A stretch of 64,000 bases of DNA from Aspidiotus rigidus (Eukaryota; Arthropoda; Insecta; Hemiptera; Diaspididae): positions 18,456,001 to 18,520,000 of the forward strand of contig JAVHKY010000054.1 of the NCBI GenBank assembly GCA_035079385.1, written 5' to 3'. Position numbers and translations under genes: made by a program. Shown piece after piece: positions 24,747-36,840 of the stretch. The notes beneath the pieces are model-generated. The model was not told the origin of the DNA, made no database searches, and saw only the letters and a list, made by a program, of their open reading frames with translations. Each line of letters starts with the position of its first letter. Position 1 is the first letter of the stretch.

Positions 24747-25680
24747 TTTTTTTTTTTTTTTTTTTTTTTTTTGTTTGTTTGTTGTTGTAGGCGTCTCCTC
24801 ATGGAGGTAGCCCCTCGACTAGTATACAATTACAGGTATTACATAAATTCGAGCAGTATAATGTCTACACATTTATATATCTAATAAAGTTGATCTTCTT
24901 CTTCCGCGCGAAGCCTTCCCTGGTATCTTTCCCTGTCTCACTAAGCTGAATAGCGCGTCATCCCTCTTTTGCTCCAGGAACCTCCTCTTATTCTGGACGA
25001 TCTTGTCTAGCAGCACCGGGTTGTTAATGCGGCATTTTTGTAGGACTTGTGCGTTACTAACTTTCTCTGTCCACGGTATTTTCCACATTCTCCTATAGCA
25101 CCACATTTCAAATGCTGTGATTTTAGCTTTCTCCTCTTTCTTCATTATCCAGGCTTCGGATGCGTATTGCAAAGTCGACCATACGCAGCAATTCAGTATT
25201 CTCCACCACGTCGGAAAAGCAATTTTCTTGCATTGAAGGATGTGTTGCAGGCTGTAGAATGCTTGCCTGGTATTCGACATTTGATTTCCGTTTTGTCCCT
25301 GCCATCGCTTTGTATCATCACTCCAAGGTGTTGATATCTGTCTACCTGCTCCAAGGTTTCATTCTCTATTGATATTTTGAGCGGTTTACTCTCTCCAGAT
25401 TTTTCAATTTGCATGACCTTGGTTTTTGTATTATTAATTGCCATACCGAATTTTTTGCCTTCTGCATTCAGTCTATTCATCATTTTCTGTAGTTGCTGCG
25501 GCGATGCTGCTATTATCACCTTATCATCTGCATAACTCAAGTTGCTGATCCGTTGTCCGTTTATCTGAAACCTGGTATTACTGAACCTTGGACGCTGCAT
25601 GATTTGTTCCGCGTATAAATTGAACAATCTAGGAGACAGAGGACATCCCTGTCTCACTCCGCATTTAATATCACAGCATG
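24747..25680 (-). pseudogene. 5'-truncated LINE (non-LTR retrotransposon)
   Basis: Minus-strand product contains 'RQGCPLSPRLFNLY', the RT QGxPLSP motif, and 'LSYADDKVIIA', the catalytic YADD box, then 'INNTKTKVM' and 'YQHLGVMI'. After a frameshift near 25275 it continues as 'AFYSLQHILQCKKI', 'TLQYASEAW', 'MWCYRRMWKIPWTEKV' and a basic tail. This is the thumb and C-terminal region typical of RTE/Jockey-like LINEs without an RNase H. The 3' UTR runs into an A-rich tail (complement of the T run 24747-24774). The upstream endonuclease and early RT are absent, as expected from incomplete reverse transcription. It is dead because of the truncation and frameshift. Confidence 0.88.
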
Positions 25681-27490
25681 TTAACTTGCTGATAAAGAAT
25701 ATCTTTGAGTAGTTGACACCTAAGTGCGAGCAAAAATCTTATCAGAATCAAGTGTAGAACCTTTGTGAACAGTTCCCAACTGAATGACGGTAAAGAATCA
25801 CATAGAAATCTGGTTTATAGGTTCGGGGAAGAGGAGATTGAAGAAGTTGTCAAGACTTAGTACCCGACCATCCCGTTAAGATTCACTTCTCGTCGATCAT
25901 GCTAATTTTCTTAGGGACACGCGATGAATTTGACATTGTTGAACCCAGAAATCTGATACGAGTGTAATCAACAGGAAATCTTTAGTCGATGTGTCTGTCC
26001 ACGCTATGGCGAGCCCGTAAACACGAGGTATCGCTACGTGGTGGTTATTAGCCGTTTCAATCAAGTTGATATCTCTCGTTTCAAAGGCTTCATTACGTAG
26101 TTCGCGCGACTCGGATTCTCGTGCCTTCACAATATATACGCGAACATCGCGAACGTGAGTACCGAAATTCCAGTTTTATCCATTCGCCGTCTGATCGATT
26201 TTATCTCGGTTCACGAACCTCGCACTCGCTATCTGGAGAGCGAGAGCCTTTTAATTTGAATTGCGCATCGTGAATTCGTATATATCACAACATCACGGGA
26301 CGGATAAAACTAAACGGCGTAATTACGAGAACGTTCAGTCAGATACGAGGATTTAAATGAACGTGTACGCCGCCGGTACACATATATCTCGGTACAATAT
26401 TATATCGCCGCGAACAAGGTAAATCCCTGATAACTCCTGCGGGAAGGATGGTTAGGCTACCGCGTATATTAATGTTGTTTATTCGCGTAGGCTCTAGTTT
26501 TTCGGCTCACGATGTTACGGATTTCTAGAAGTTCGTTTTCGGACGATTTACCTCATCGCGACGTGGCTGCGCCGTCATTAATTAGACGAATATATGTATA
26601 CAAAGTACGCGGAGTTTATTTCCACAAGGAACGACGAATAGCGCGCGCTAGGAAAACTCGCGAGTTGAGTGAACAAAATTTGATTTATGCCTCGCAGAAA
26701 TGCCCCCCTCACCTCGCTCCTCGAAGCGTTTCCTTCGGCGTTGACAATATTTTCTACGTTGTTCTCCTCGGTGTCGCGCGCGATGTAATTGAGAATGTTA
26801 CGTGTAATTCGGTTGCGTTTGCATGAGGGTGGGTTATTACGAGCCCGTTTTATGGAAACCACGTTTCGCACGTCGTCTATCGTATCGCTTTTAAAGCCAC
26901 GTTGATACCGCGATGTCATCGAAAAAGTATGAATTTCATTTCCGCGAGATTATAAGGGTGGTCTGGTAACTCGCCTGCGTTACATTTTGGCGCGTACGAT
27001 TCGTCGTGTCGCCCGGCGAATCTTGTCTTTTATGAGGAGGACGACGACGACGGATACAGAGAATCGTCTCGTGATATATTACGCGAATTTAATGGGTAAA
27101 TGTGTCCCATTTTACTCTGCTTCCATCGCTCGTACAAAGGATTCGATCAAGGTCGTTCTGTCTCGGAATTTCTTTGAATACCAATCAAAAACTGAAGTTT
27201 TCCTCTTCTTTAGAGCACGGTAGCGAATTACAATGTGATGATAGACTGCAGAGACAATTTTGCAGAATTGCCCAAGGGGTTTGAAAACACATGAAACTCG
27301 GCCAAAGTGAGAACCTGTTTACGGATGTGATTTTGAAATCTTCACAAGTCTTATACTTCTCAAGTAGTCAACAGTGAACAATGGAAGATCGTAGGCTTTG
27401 GTGTGCATTTGCAACAGCCTCTTTGTCTTGTTGTGGTCTTTGTACCCTCCCATTCACAATATACAACTTCCATCAACGAATATGACAATC
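25681..27490. other. No recognised gene
   Basis: AT-rich non-coding DNA, with moderately CpG-rich sequence around 26100-27100. ORFs on both strands there lack recognisable domains. Confidence 0.5.
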
Positions 27491-27496
27491 TAATCT

Positions 27497-27562
27497 TAAG
27501 GCCTGGTAGCGTAGTGGTTGTTGCACTCGTTATGAAAACGAGCCCAGGAGATTTTTTCGTCA
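27497..27562 (+). repeat. tRNA-like SINE head (degenerate)
   Basis: The string 'ggtagcgtagtggttgttgc' resembles a pol III A box in tRNA context, and 'ctcgttatgaaaacgag' forms an anticodon-arm-like hairpin. The region that should hold the B box (GGTTCGANNCC) is not intact, and no acceptor stem closes. I read it as the 5' part of a tRNA-derived SINE, not a working tRNA. Confidence 0.4.
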
Positions 27563-28311
27563 TAATTGCTCTTCTATCCTCATCGGTAGTGGTTTGGTCT
27601 GCATTTGTCGAAATCGTTCCAGTCTGATTGACTTTTATAAATACCACGAATTAAAACTTTCTGTTCTGGGTAGTCCCATCCGACCACGCTCTAATTTGGA
27701 CTTGACGGAGCGGTACGTCATGCGTCATGTATAATGTGTATAGTAGTTGTAATTGATAGGTTGGTAGTTGTATACAAAGAAGGGAAAGATGTGATTTGAC
27801 TACGTGTATTAGATGTGGAAAAAGAAGTCAAGAAGATTGCCAACAACGTGAGTCATAAGCAGGTTCTGGAAAAGCTCGAGGATTGTTTGGACTTGTAGCT
27901 GAAGAGATGACATCTTCATGATTTTTGACTCGATAATCCGCGAACTTCAACTTCTTGAGAGTTAAAAAGCTTCGTTTTTACCAATGCTTATACTCTGTTT
28001 GATCAAGTGTCTCCTTCTACTCTTCAACGTAGATACATTTTTATTGAGGAGGGTCCTCTAACGGATCCCCGTCTATTTGAGTGGGTGTACGACTGTGCGT
28101 GAGAGAGAAACGAAACATGAAATTATTCATTCTTTTTGGTCTTTTTAGTCCACCAAAACATGTGGTCAATGTTTGGAAACCTTTTGAAGTTATGTCAGAG
28201 CACAGGCCCGCCCACAAAATTTTCCCAACACCCCCTAGTTTATAGCAAAACGCGACCAGAAGATTTCCGAAAGGAGGAAGGCGGTTTGAACAAGAAAATG
28301 TTCTATAGATA

Positions 28312-28330
28312 TGAGGATAGAAGAGGATAC
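28312..28330 (+). repeat. 19-bp direct repeat at left border of NUMT
   Basis: The 19-mer tgaggatagaagaggatac lies immediately outside the mitochondrial sequence and recurs exactly at 29449-29467. Confidence 0.85.
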
Positions 28331-29448
28331 AACTTTCATCTGAGGTTCTTTAGATGGTTTAGAACCAATAAAAGAAATTAAAATATAAATGAAAATTTTC
28401 CTAATTAAAATAAATTAATTATTATTAAAAATTTTTGATTTATTTAGGTTTGGTTTAAAAAAATAAAATAATTATTGATCCTAATAATTTATTGTTAATT
28501 GAACGTAAAATTGAATGAAAAAATAAAAAATATTCTGGTTCAATATGATTGGGAGTTTTAAATATTGTTATTTGATTAAAATTATCGGGATTATTTTTCG
28601 TCAATGGTATAATTATATTAATTATTAAACAAATATATAAAAATAATAATATTAATATATCTTGAAAAATAAATGAAGGATTTAAATGAATTTGATAAAT
28701 ATTATTGTTTAGATTTAAACGATTTGATGATTTATTAATATGTAAAATAATTGAATGGATAAAAGATAATATTAAAATTATAATTGCTGAAAAAAATCGA
28801 TTAATTAAAATATTATTAATAAATCGATTACCTCAAATTGAATATAATTAAATTATTTCCAATTGATGGAATAACAGCAATAAAATTAGTAATAAGCTCA
28901 ATAAAATATTGTCTTCAAACAAGTGAATAACCAAAAAAAGAAATTATTATTGATGAAATTATTATAAATGAACCAGAATATCTTATTTTAGTTTTATGAA
29001 ATTTTTATAAATTAATCTTCGTATTATGACTGTTTAAAAAATAATAAAATAAAAATTATAGATGTTAAATTTCTATGGAAAAAACGAAATATTCCACCAT
29101 AATTTAAATTATAAAAAATTATACATGAATTGATAAATATATCAATTGAATATGAAAAATAATTTATTGAAATAAAAAATCCAATAAAAATTTGAATTGA
29201 TATGATTAATATGATTAATGATCCAATATTTCATATAATATTTAAATTTGTAGATGTTTCAATTAAAAATATTTTCATGAAATTTCTTGAATTTAATTTT
29301 TCAATTAGAATTTATATTTAACATATGTATTGATATAAATAATAAAATTAATATGATAATTTTTTTTTTAATTTTTCTGATTTTTTTTTTAAATACAAAA
29401 TTTTTTATATTCGAGTTTAAATATTAAATTGACAAAAATTATTATTTG
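28331..29448 (-). pseudogene. NUMT: nuclear copy of mitochondrial cytochrome b
   Basis: This extremely AT-rich block reads on the minus strand with the invertebrate mitochondrial code. From about 29278 it gives 'MKIFLIETSTNLNIMWN' and 'IGSL', the start of cytochrome b. It then gives 'NYGGMFRFFH', 'FFGYSLVW', 'TNFIAVIPSIGNNLI' (family: TNLxSxIPYIGxxLV), 'NRFF', 'PDNFN', 'HIEPE(W)FFLFHSILRSINNKLLGS' in pieces, and finally 'FIGSKPSKEP' near 28345. Domain order follows the mitochondrial gene nearly end to end in about 950 bp, shorter than the usual 1.1 kb, with several frameshifts and small deletions. The 5' flank of the gene (29290-29448) is AT-rich and may be upstream mitochondrial sequence. 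A 19-bp direct repeat bounds the insert. Confidence 0.9.
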
Positions 29449-29467
29449 TGAGGATAGAAGAGGATAC
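29449..29467 (+). repeat. 19-bp direct repeat at right border of NUMT
   Basis: Identical to 28312-28330. The sequence changes abruptly from AT-rich mitochondrial type to ordinary nuclear DNA here. Confidence 0.85.
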
Positions 29468-29671
29468 GACGAAAAAATCTCCTAGCCCCAATAAGGGAAG
29501 GGTTTTGAACAAAACTTTATACAATACTTCATCCTTTTCTGCTACTTTGATAATACGTATTTCAGTTTGAGGCAGTCGGACCCCTCTGGTCTTCACTCTT
29601 CTAAATCTTCTCTCAGTTCTAGGGTGATTGTAAATTGAATTAAATCTTGAAAAAATTTTCCTAATGTACAA
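29468..29671 (-). pseudogene. Possible Penelope-like ORF start, cut by NUMT
   Basis: A minus-strand reading frame starting 'MYIRKIFSRFNSIYNHPRTERRF' lies just downstream (minus sense) of the hammerhead-like motif, where a following Penelope-like copy would begin. It runs into the NUMT border at 29467. I do not recognise the peptide itself; the assignment rests on position only. Confidence 0.3.
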
Positions 29672-29698
29672 TCCTACTTTATTACAGTAGTTGCTTTT

Positions 29699-29736
29699 AC
29701 AAGAGAACTTTCGGGTATCGCCCCATTATCAGTTGT
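29699..29736 (-). ncRNA. Hammerhead-like ribozyme motif in Penelope-like element (degenerate)
   Basis: On the minus strand, stem-I strand ACAA is followed by CUGAUAA, a stem-II hairpin GGG-GCGAUA-CCC, then GAAA, a very short UUCU-type stem III and UUGU, which pairs with ACAA. Order and spacing match the minimal type-I hammerheads known from Penelope-like elements, and it sits beside such an element. The catalytic core should be CUGANGA; here the G is A, so activity is doubtful. Confidence 0.4.
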
Positions 29737-29929
29737 GTCGCAACTGGAGAACAAAGCCTTAAACGTGGGTTTTTATAGTATAAAATTGTGATCTTATTGG
29801 CTATAACAATGCTGTGTTGTGATTGGTTCACTTTTAGAAACTTATTCTTACAATAATGTGACATTGTGTTTTTATTGACTGAAACATGCTGCGTTTAGTG
29901 ATTGGTTCATTCTATTGGCCTAAATGCTG

Positions 29930-30990
29930 AGTCTTCATTGGCTACTTGGTTTCCCGCCATCTTATTGGTTGGTTTTGTTCTTCTTTCGTCTAATCACCAG
30001 GCCGAATAATTTTTCGAAATCACACGTAGGCTTTCTTCCTCTTTGCTTGTGCAATCTCCATTTGTTCCCAGAGTTTTCTTCTCTTTGTGCGATTCTCTAC
30101 ATGACTTCAAATACTCTCTCCATTGTAATATTCTTCGTGACAGTGTTTACCAAACAGTGACTTGTCATCCTCTTTTTCCCTTGACTTTTTGTACTTCATT
30201 TTCCTGATCTCAAACTTTCTCCCAGTCTCACCAATTGCTCACACTCCGCTCAAGCTTTCCTTGCCCTTTTCTTCCGTCTGGTCATTGCTGATTCTCTTCA
30301 CCATGGGTTGGTTATTATGGATACCCACATTTAGATCAAAGCCATTGAACACTTTTATCATCTTGTTTGTGTACTTTCCTATGCATGGTATCGATCCGGA
30401 GTACTTTCTCACTATGCCATCATGGGTTCCATTTTTCCAAAGACTCCGTCCACCACACCTCTATGGTAGCCATTGGCTTCGGCGGTCTGCTTTACTATCT
30501 CGATCTCTTTCCTCGTCTCTTCGTTGTTCTTGAGGACAGAAATTGCTCGATAGCAGTAGTTCTGGATTGCCGTTAACTTGTGCCTTGGGTGGTGGTAGGA
30601 GTCATTTTGGATGATGGTGTCAGTATGCGTCGGCTTCCTGTAGATTTTGTATTCTATACTGTTGTTCTCCAGTGTGAGTGTAAGGTCCAAATAGTCGATT
30701 GTCTCATTGCTTTTTTCCACTGTGAATTAGATGCTCTCATTCATCGCGTTCATTTCCAAAATGAATAGGTGCACCTGTCTATCAGTGCCTGACTACACAA
30801 TTAAGATATCATCTACATATCTGACCCAGTGTTTGATCGATTTTCTGAACTTGCTGCCCTTCAATATCTTGTTTCCCTTATCATTCATGAATATCTCCGC
30901 TAGTATTGGTGACAGCGGTGAACCCATCGCAAGTCCCTTTTCTTGACTTTTCACTTTCATTCAAAATGGAAGGGTAATCGAAAGAAAAGA
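29930..30990 (-). pseudogene. Penelope-like element, copy 2 (RT plus GIY-YIG)
   Basis: From about 30960 down on the minus strand: 'GLAMGSPLSPILAEIFM', 'WVRYVDDILIV', 'TIDYLDLTLTLENN', 'YKIYRKPTHTDTII' and 'YHHPRHKLTAI', the full ordered set of RT motifs. After frame breaks comes 'IGETGRKFEIRK', the GIY-YIG core. The N-terminal half is absent and stops interrupt the YVDD-to-FLDL segment, so it is inactive. The YVDD catalytic residues are intact. The element is followed on its 3' side by a hammerhead-like motif. Confidence 0.88.
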
Positions 30991-32661
30991 AATGTCCGTC
31001 TCCCATTTTTTCTCCGCAGGTTTCCGTGCCTGATATCCACCTAAGTTAAATTTCAAACTAGACATGCTGCGTTATCCCATCTCAGAGAGTCAAGCTTGTG
31101 TAAGTTCAACTCCCTAATGCCTATTATGTTTCTCCCAGGTCTTTTTTATGCGTTTTCCACGTGACCCTGAGATCCAGCAAACAACCTATCGCACAAATGT
31201 GTTGCGCTTCGAGTACTGGAAAAATTTTATCAATCAAGAAAAGGACGCAAACAAAAATGACATAAATTTCTATCAAAAAGGTGTAACTTTTAGCAACGAA
31301 AAGCAAAAGCATAAGCATCATCCTTTCCGTCGATATTAATTATAGTATCTTCGTTACATTACATCGTACACGCCAAAGTTATATATCACGCGTACAAAGT
31401 TGTTCGTGTTTCGTGAGAACGCGTGCGAAACCATCACCGAGCACAAATAACAAAAGTCTAACCTCTTTAGGGAACTGTACGTTCATACACACGTACGTAT
31501 CGAAGAACCGCGAAGATGAAAAGATAATAGAGGCTCGAATGAATATACGCTGTTGTGCCAGCAGGGAAAAAAAATGCGAACGCCTACACTGAAATTCATT
31601 CCATTTAACTTGATAATGCCTATCGTTATTCGAACCCACCCTATTTACTCGGCCAATTAGCCTCCATTCCTGAAATGATTTGAACGCTATCAAAATTTCA
31701 TCGTTTGTGTGTACATCGCCTACGAGCAACGTGATGGAATCTATCGGAACGGGCAATTTGAAAACGCTTTTTCGGCACGCCATGATGATTTGTTTTTGAA
31801 ATTAGAAACTTCGAAATATACGACGCGACGACCGTGGGCTCGCGCGCTATATACAAGGTGTAAAAGAGAATTTTATGGCGAACGTGAACGTGAGCTTTGA
31901 GCCACAAAAAGAGAGTAACGAGGGAACGAGGTGAATGAAAATGGGCACGTACAAAATTATGTTTATTTCCTCAGTCGAGTTCATCTGAGTCGCGGAGCTC
32001 TTTGTAAAAATTTTGATCTCTCTTTCCTCATCGGAAGGCTAATAGATTCGAAGTTATAATAAAATTTTAAACGGACGTGGTAATAGGAGTATCAACAAAA
32101 GCGATTTCAAATTTTTTCTGTACGAGTGAGCCAGTTAGGGAGAGAAATAAGGGAAGGGAAGATTTGAGAACGAAAGACAGAAAGAGTGAAGTGAGTGAGT
32201 GAATTTTGGATGGTTTAGAACGTCCCGGACAGATGAAACCAAGCAGTTTGACTTTCCTTCCTTCCTCTTACAATCTGGTCAGACGCTAACTGTAAATTAT
32301 TGGTGCTGACCGGATATGGGCTGAGTTAGCATCTCTTCAATCACCTTCAGTCTCGGAGGGAACCTCCTGAAAATCAAATTCTCGTCCCCTCAAAGAAATT
32401 TTCACAAGCAAAAAAAAAAAAAAATGAAGAAGAGGAGAAAAAAGCCCCCCCTTAAAAACGTTTTGAGGGTTCACATTCAAAAAACCCCACTCACTGCACT
32501 CATGTCTTCAATTGAAGACAAACAACTTTGTTTTCGGATGACCTTGACTCAATTTCGTGTTACTTGAAGGAAGAGGACGTGGATTAATTTCAACGCAAGA
32601 GTATGGGGATGATGTATTCAAGGGTCTTGGAAAAATTTTCCTGTCATGAGCGGTACAAAGG
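30991..32661. other. No recognised gene
   Basis: Non-coding. A 63-codon ORF at 31148-31339 and overlapping ORFs near 31379-31900 were read; none shows a known domain. Confidence 0.45.
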
Positions 32662-32722
32662 CAGGCGCGGATCCATGAGGGGAGGGACATTTCGTCGCTC
32701 TCCCCCCCCCCCCAAAAAAAAA

Positions 32723-32755
<33 letters not shown>

Positions 32756-32827
32756 ACAACAAAAAATCTGTAGTATTGAAAAAAATGTGGATTCCCCTCC
32801 CAAAGTGATCGTCTGGATCCGCGCCTG
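32662..32827. mobile_element. GC(G)GATCC-ended MITE
   Basis: Termini CAGGCGCGGATCCA and TGGATCCGCGCCTG are inverted. The interior is a C11-A12 run plus a (CAA)n array (about 32725-32760). The flanks (acaaagg / acaggga) only loosely match. It has no coding capacity. Confidence 0.65.
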
Positions 32828-35680
32828 CACAGGGAGGCCTTGAAGATATTGGAGCTTAAACTTTGAAGAAGTTCCAAAAATATCTTAGATTCACGTTATT
32901 TGGAAGTTTTCAATTTAGATTTAAGAACTGCCATGAAAACGTTAATTTTGTCCGATTATCGAAAAAACTCTTTCTGACATTTTGAATATTTTAACCTTGG
33001 AAATCCGTCAGGCCGAGTTCCCGCTGTAACACTAGCCTAAACTAAGCTTAAATGAAGCTTAGAGGATAGGCTTCTTCTCAGGCCTGGCATGTAAAATACC
33101 AGGCTTAAACTTGGCAACATAACATGCAACCTAATTTAAAGATCTGTTAGTCCAAAAGAGAAAAAGAGAGGAATGTTGATGACGTCATAAACTAATGACT
33201 TCGTGGGTGTTGATGACGTCACAAGCAGGATTAAACTAATCGACATCTTTATTGTGACTTTATCTGCTACAGAAAATTCACAAGTTTGGGACTGTGTTTC
33301 CTCTTTTCAATGTCTTGATTGGTACCTCAGACGTCTGTTAGAAATCTGCGAATCCAAGTCTGATTTGATCTTCCCCCTTTTGCGAGAAATGCTTGACTTG
33401 ATCCAGAATATTTGGCTTATTATACTGGACCAAGGATGAGTGCGAACGAGCAGAGTGAGTGATATTTATTCGAGACTAATCGTGGGGACGGACGAGCGGA
33501 TGCTGCTTTAGCTTATTATACAATCGATATATTATCAATACAGTCAAGATCGATGTATTGATAAAACATTTTCCTTTTTTTTTTTTTATTATACAAGAAC
33601 TATGGAGCGAAGGAATTTACTCTTTCTAGCTTTAAACTGGGCCTAACATACCGATATGGTACGCCATACTAATACTAGGCTGTACTCGACTTAGAAAAGG
33701 CTTAGCATACAATGTACTGGATTATACTAGGCTTCTGCTTCCTTCTTGATGATAGACTTGAAATCCTCGACCTAATCCAGAAATCTGCACACCCGATAGA
33801 GAAAGAAGATAAGTTACTAATTCAATGACGTCAGAAAGAGATTTAAACTGGTCGATGTCTTTACGTAGTGTGCCTTTATCTGCTATCAGAAATTATTTTG
33901 TGTTAACTGGTATCTAGATCGATCAACTAAAAAAAGACATTAAAAATAATCTTTGTTTGCCCTGTCCATCTTTTAGAAAATTATAGCATAGGCTGTGACT
34001 TTGGTATTTGGCAAAATTTTCGAATGCTGACCATAGGTATCCGAGGACTTCAGGAAGAAAAAAAAAAAGAAGCGGTGGAGAGCGAGGGTGTACGGAAATT
34101 CTAATTGTCAAGATCTGTATGAAGAGAGAAAAGGGACTTACTGAAAATTTGACGTCGTATTATGGAGGGCCTCACAAATATCTGAGCGTGTTGTCAAAAA
34201 AAATTATGTTGTATTCGCAAATAAAGGCAAAGGAGGCGCCCTTTAGATTTACCATAAAACACCATGATCACTTTTTTCACAGAACAAGGAGCGCTCCTAG
34301 CGGGACCTTTATCCGCGAATAGAAGAAGAGGACTTTCACGACTTTTAAAACTTGAACCAAGTAGAAAGAAGAGAGAAGTATACTTGATGAAAGATGATTT
34401 GAAACAGCGGAGATTGAGGGTTTCCTCCTGCCATTTCAGGATATACTCTGACCGCCAACTTTTCAAAATTCTCTCATAAGAACTTCGAAAAATAAGAATT
34501 GCCAGCGATCGTTTCTTGATTGATCTGAGGCCTCACTCTTTCTGTTGCCACGTAACGCGCGAACGCTTGCTTCCAGTTTCTTACTTCTAATGACGGTAAA
34601 GGCTTCCAATCATTTCGTCAAAAGCACAGCACGTTTAGACAAGCTTGTGACGGGGAGAGGGGCACTTTTGAAAAATACCATACCCGTCTACAAAATATTC
34701 GTATCTTTTATGTACAAAGTTTTCCTTTCACGGTGCATAAAAAAACGTTAATAAACGCTCGTTTACTCAATTTATTTCATTTTGACGTTTCTTGTTAGTT
34801 CGCTCTTTTGCTTCGCCTCTTAGTTTGTCTTCTACGCGAATAATTAAAACGAGTGTACATTTTCGCTCTCTAACTCGCTAAAATATCATGAATTGTTATT
34901 TCTTCTCAACGCGTTTCGTTTGCTTTACCTACCTACCACCACACAGTTTATATAACGTAGCTTCATGCAAAATCACTCTGTGGTTTTTGTTCTCTACCCG
35001 CGCGTGGGTGATTTTTCTCACAGATTCTTGTACCACTCGAGGTGTGCGTATTTACCATTCAACAACGCGTGAAGAATTACCCATATTTTTCAAAATTTGT
35101 TTACTATTTCTGGCAGATAATGTACATTATGATGAACGTTCTTCATTCATTCGGTTCAGATGGGACTATATTATGTATGCGTTTGAAAATTTGCCAACCT
35201 AAACAGATGAAGAGTGTTTGGAATTGACCTTGACTAGGAAAAGTAGGGTACCCGTGCGTTGCATTTGACAAATGTCTAAAGAGTTTAGTAAGAATAATAG
35301 GAACGAGAGTTTGATTTCTGAACTTTTTCTCTCTGGTACAGCGGCCATCACTGGTCCAGAATTCATATTCAGTTCTGCACGTTCGTTCTAAAAATGAAGA
35401 TGTGATGGGAGAATTATATTCCTCAGTTCACTCTGTTTTTACCTCCTGTTTTATCTTTTTTCGCTCAGAATTGTGATGAATTTGGTATTGACCAGGCTTG
35501 GACCAAACCTACCATCCAATTGAAAGGAGTAGAAGGGAAAGAAAGAAACTCGCAGTCTAATTCGTTAGCTGCTCGGATAGTTAATCGAGACAAACAGGGA
35601 ACCTGTTTTATGGCGGGGGTCGTTTTGTTTATATTTTTTCTCTATGAAGATTGATCTTTGTTTCTCGCCACCTTGGGAGT
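32828..35680. other. No recognised gene
   Basis: Non-coding DNA with 'gatgacgtca' motifs around 33178-33220. ORFs of up to 104 codons (34008-34480) show no domain or splice context. Confidence 0.45.
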
Positions 35681-36330
35681 TCAAGTGAAATTTGGAGCAC
35701 TGAAAGTTGTGAATATCTCCAGTAAGCGTTCAGCTACTTCAACAGCTGTCTTCTGGACTAGAGGTCTTACGTACACGAACTTAGTTAGATGGTCCTGATA
35801 TACGAAAATAAAATGAAAGTCTCCATCTGCTTGGGCCCGCATGTCTATAAGATCGATCTGACCGCGGCTATTCATATCAGAATGCACCATTGGCTTCACA
35901 ACGAGACCTTTCTTCGAATTACCTCGTTTTTTTTTCGCAATGTTCACAACCAACAAGAAAATCCAATAGGATACTGCGACCCACATTCTTGAAATGACGT
36001 TTCACTTCCTCAGCCATTCTATCACGACCACCATGACCCGTATTCGTATGTATTCGCAGCAATTCGTCAAACATTTCATCACAATGAAGATAATACAGCT
36101 CAGACCCATCACCATTCACAGGAAATATCAATTTGCGTATACCTTGTACCTGCAGGATAAAACTAGGTAATTTCTTGTTTGCTTTGATTTCCTCTCTTCA
36201 AATTTTAATCACTTACTTCAAGTACGTCATAATGTTTCAATAGCCAGTAATCTCGTGTTGTCTGCCTTCCAGCATTTTTAACGCGTAAGACTTCGTCAAT
36301 TAAGGTACCTTCGGGTATTAACGCCCACCT
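35681..36330 (-). pseudogene. KRBA2/Ginger-like integrase fragment
   Basis: Minus-strand sequence reads '..DYWLLKHYDVLE', then a 67-bp intron (36150-36216, GTAAGT..CTGCAG), then 'VQGIRKLIFPVNGDGS'. Next comes an H2C2 zinc-binding region ('IHTNTGHGGRDRM..', 'VGCEHC') and the start of an rve integrase core ('HSDMNSRGQIDLIDM', 'YQDHLTKFVYVRPL', 'KTAVEVAERLLEIF'). This arrangement is that of the integrase-derived KRBA2-like proteins common in insects, related to Ginger/gypsy integrases. Frame breaks occur near 35930 in a T run and near 36265. The ORF stops before the second catalytic Asp, so the enzyme is incomplete. Confidence 0.75.
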
Positions 36331-36483
36331 TTTTTAAAATTGATACCTAGAAGCAAGAGATGATTTTAGAGACACACTTGAAGGTTTATCTGATTGAGGG
36401 GTGATACTACTACAAGAACATGGACTTGGAACAGGGAAAGGACCTATTTAAGGGCGCACAGAGCCAAAATAAAAAATGTCGTG

Positions 36484-36551
36484 GTGGGCGTCATTACCCG
36501 ACTATGGTCGTGTAATAACGCCATACCTAGTTGGGTAATAACGCCCACTTT
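36484..36551. repeat. Short palindromic block with GTGGGCGT..ATTACCC arms
   Basis: 'gtgggcgtcattacccgac' is mirrored 30 bases later by 'gttgggtaataacgcccac'. The same half-site, 'attaacgcccacc', appears alone at about 36317. No protein is present. It may be the ends of a small MITE. Confidence 0.55.
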
Positions 36552-36840
36552 TTTTTTTTTTTTTTTCTAGTCATTTGGAGGTCAATTTTGAGGTGCAAAT
36601 AGACATTAGGTCTTCTACAACCAGATTCATTTTCCTTGTTGCTCTGTAAGAATAAGTACAACAATTTGGTAACAAAAGTTTTATTTTAATGACGAGATAA
36701 TGACGAGATTACAGTAACTTAACCTAAGTTAGTAACTTTGGAGAGCACCAATTTTGCAAACGAGATCGCATATTTTAAACTTATTGAAAAAAAATTAATT
36801 GAAATTAAGAAATAAGAACATTAGACTTTGGATGAGTTAC

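Noticed and set aside
27497..27562. Functional tRNA gene
   Set aside because: A-box-like and anticodon-like parts are present, but there is no closed acceptor stem and no intact B box.
30162..30533. Plus-strand 123-codon ORF
   Set aside because: Antisense shadow of Penelope-like copy 2, whose conserved motifs read on the minus strand.
32618..32877. Three overlapping poly-V/poly-L/poly-C ORFs
   Set aside because: Translations of the (CAA)n and C/A runs inside a MITE.
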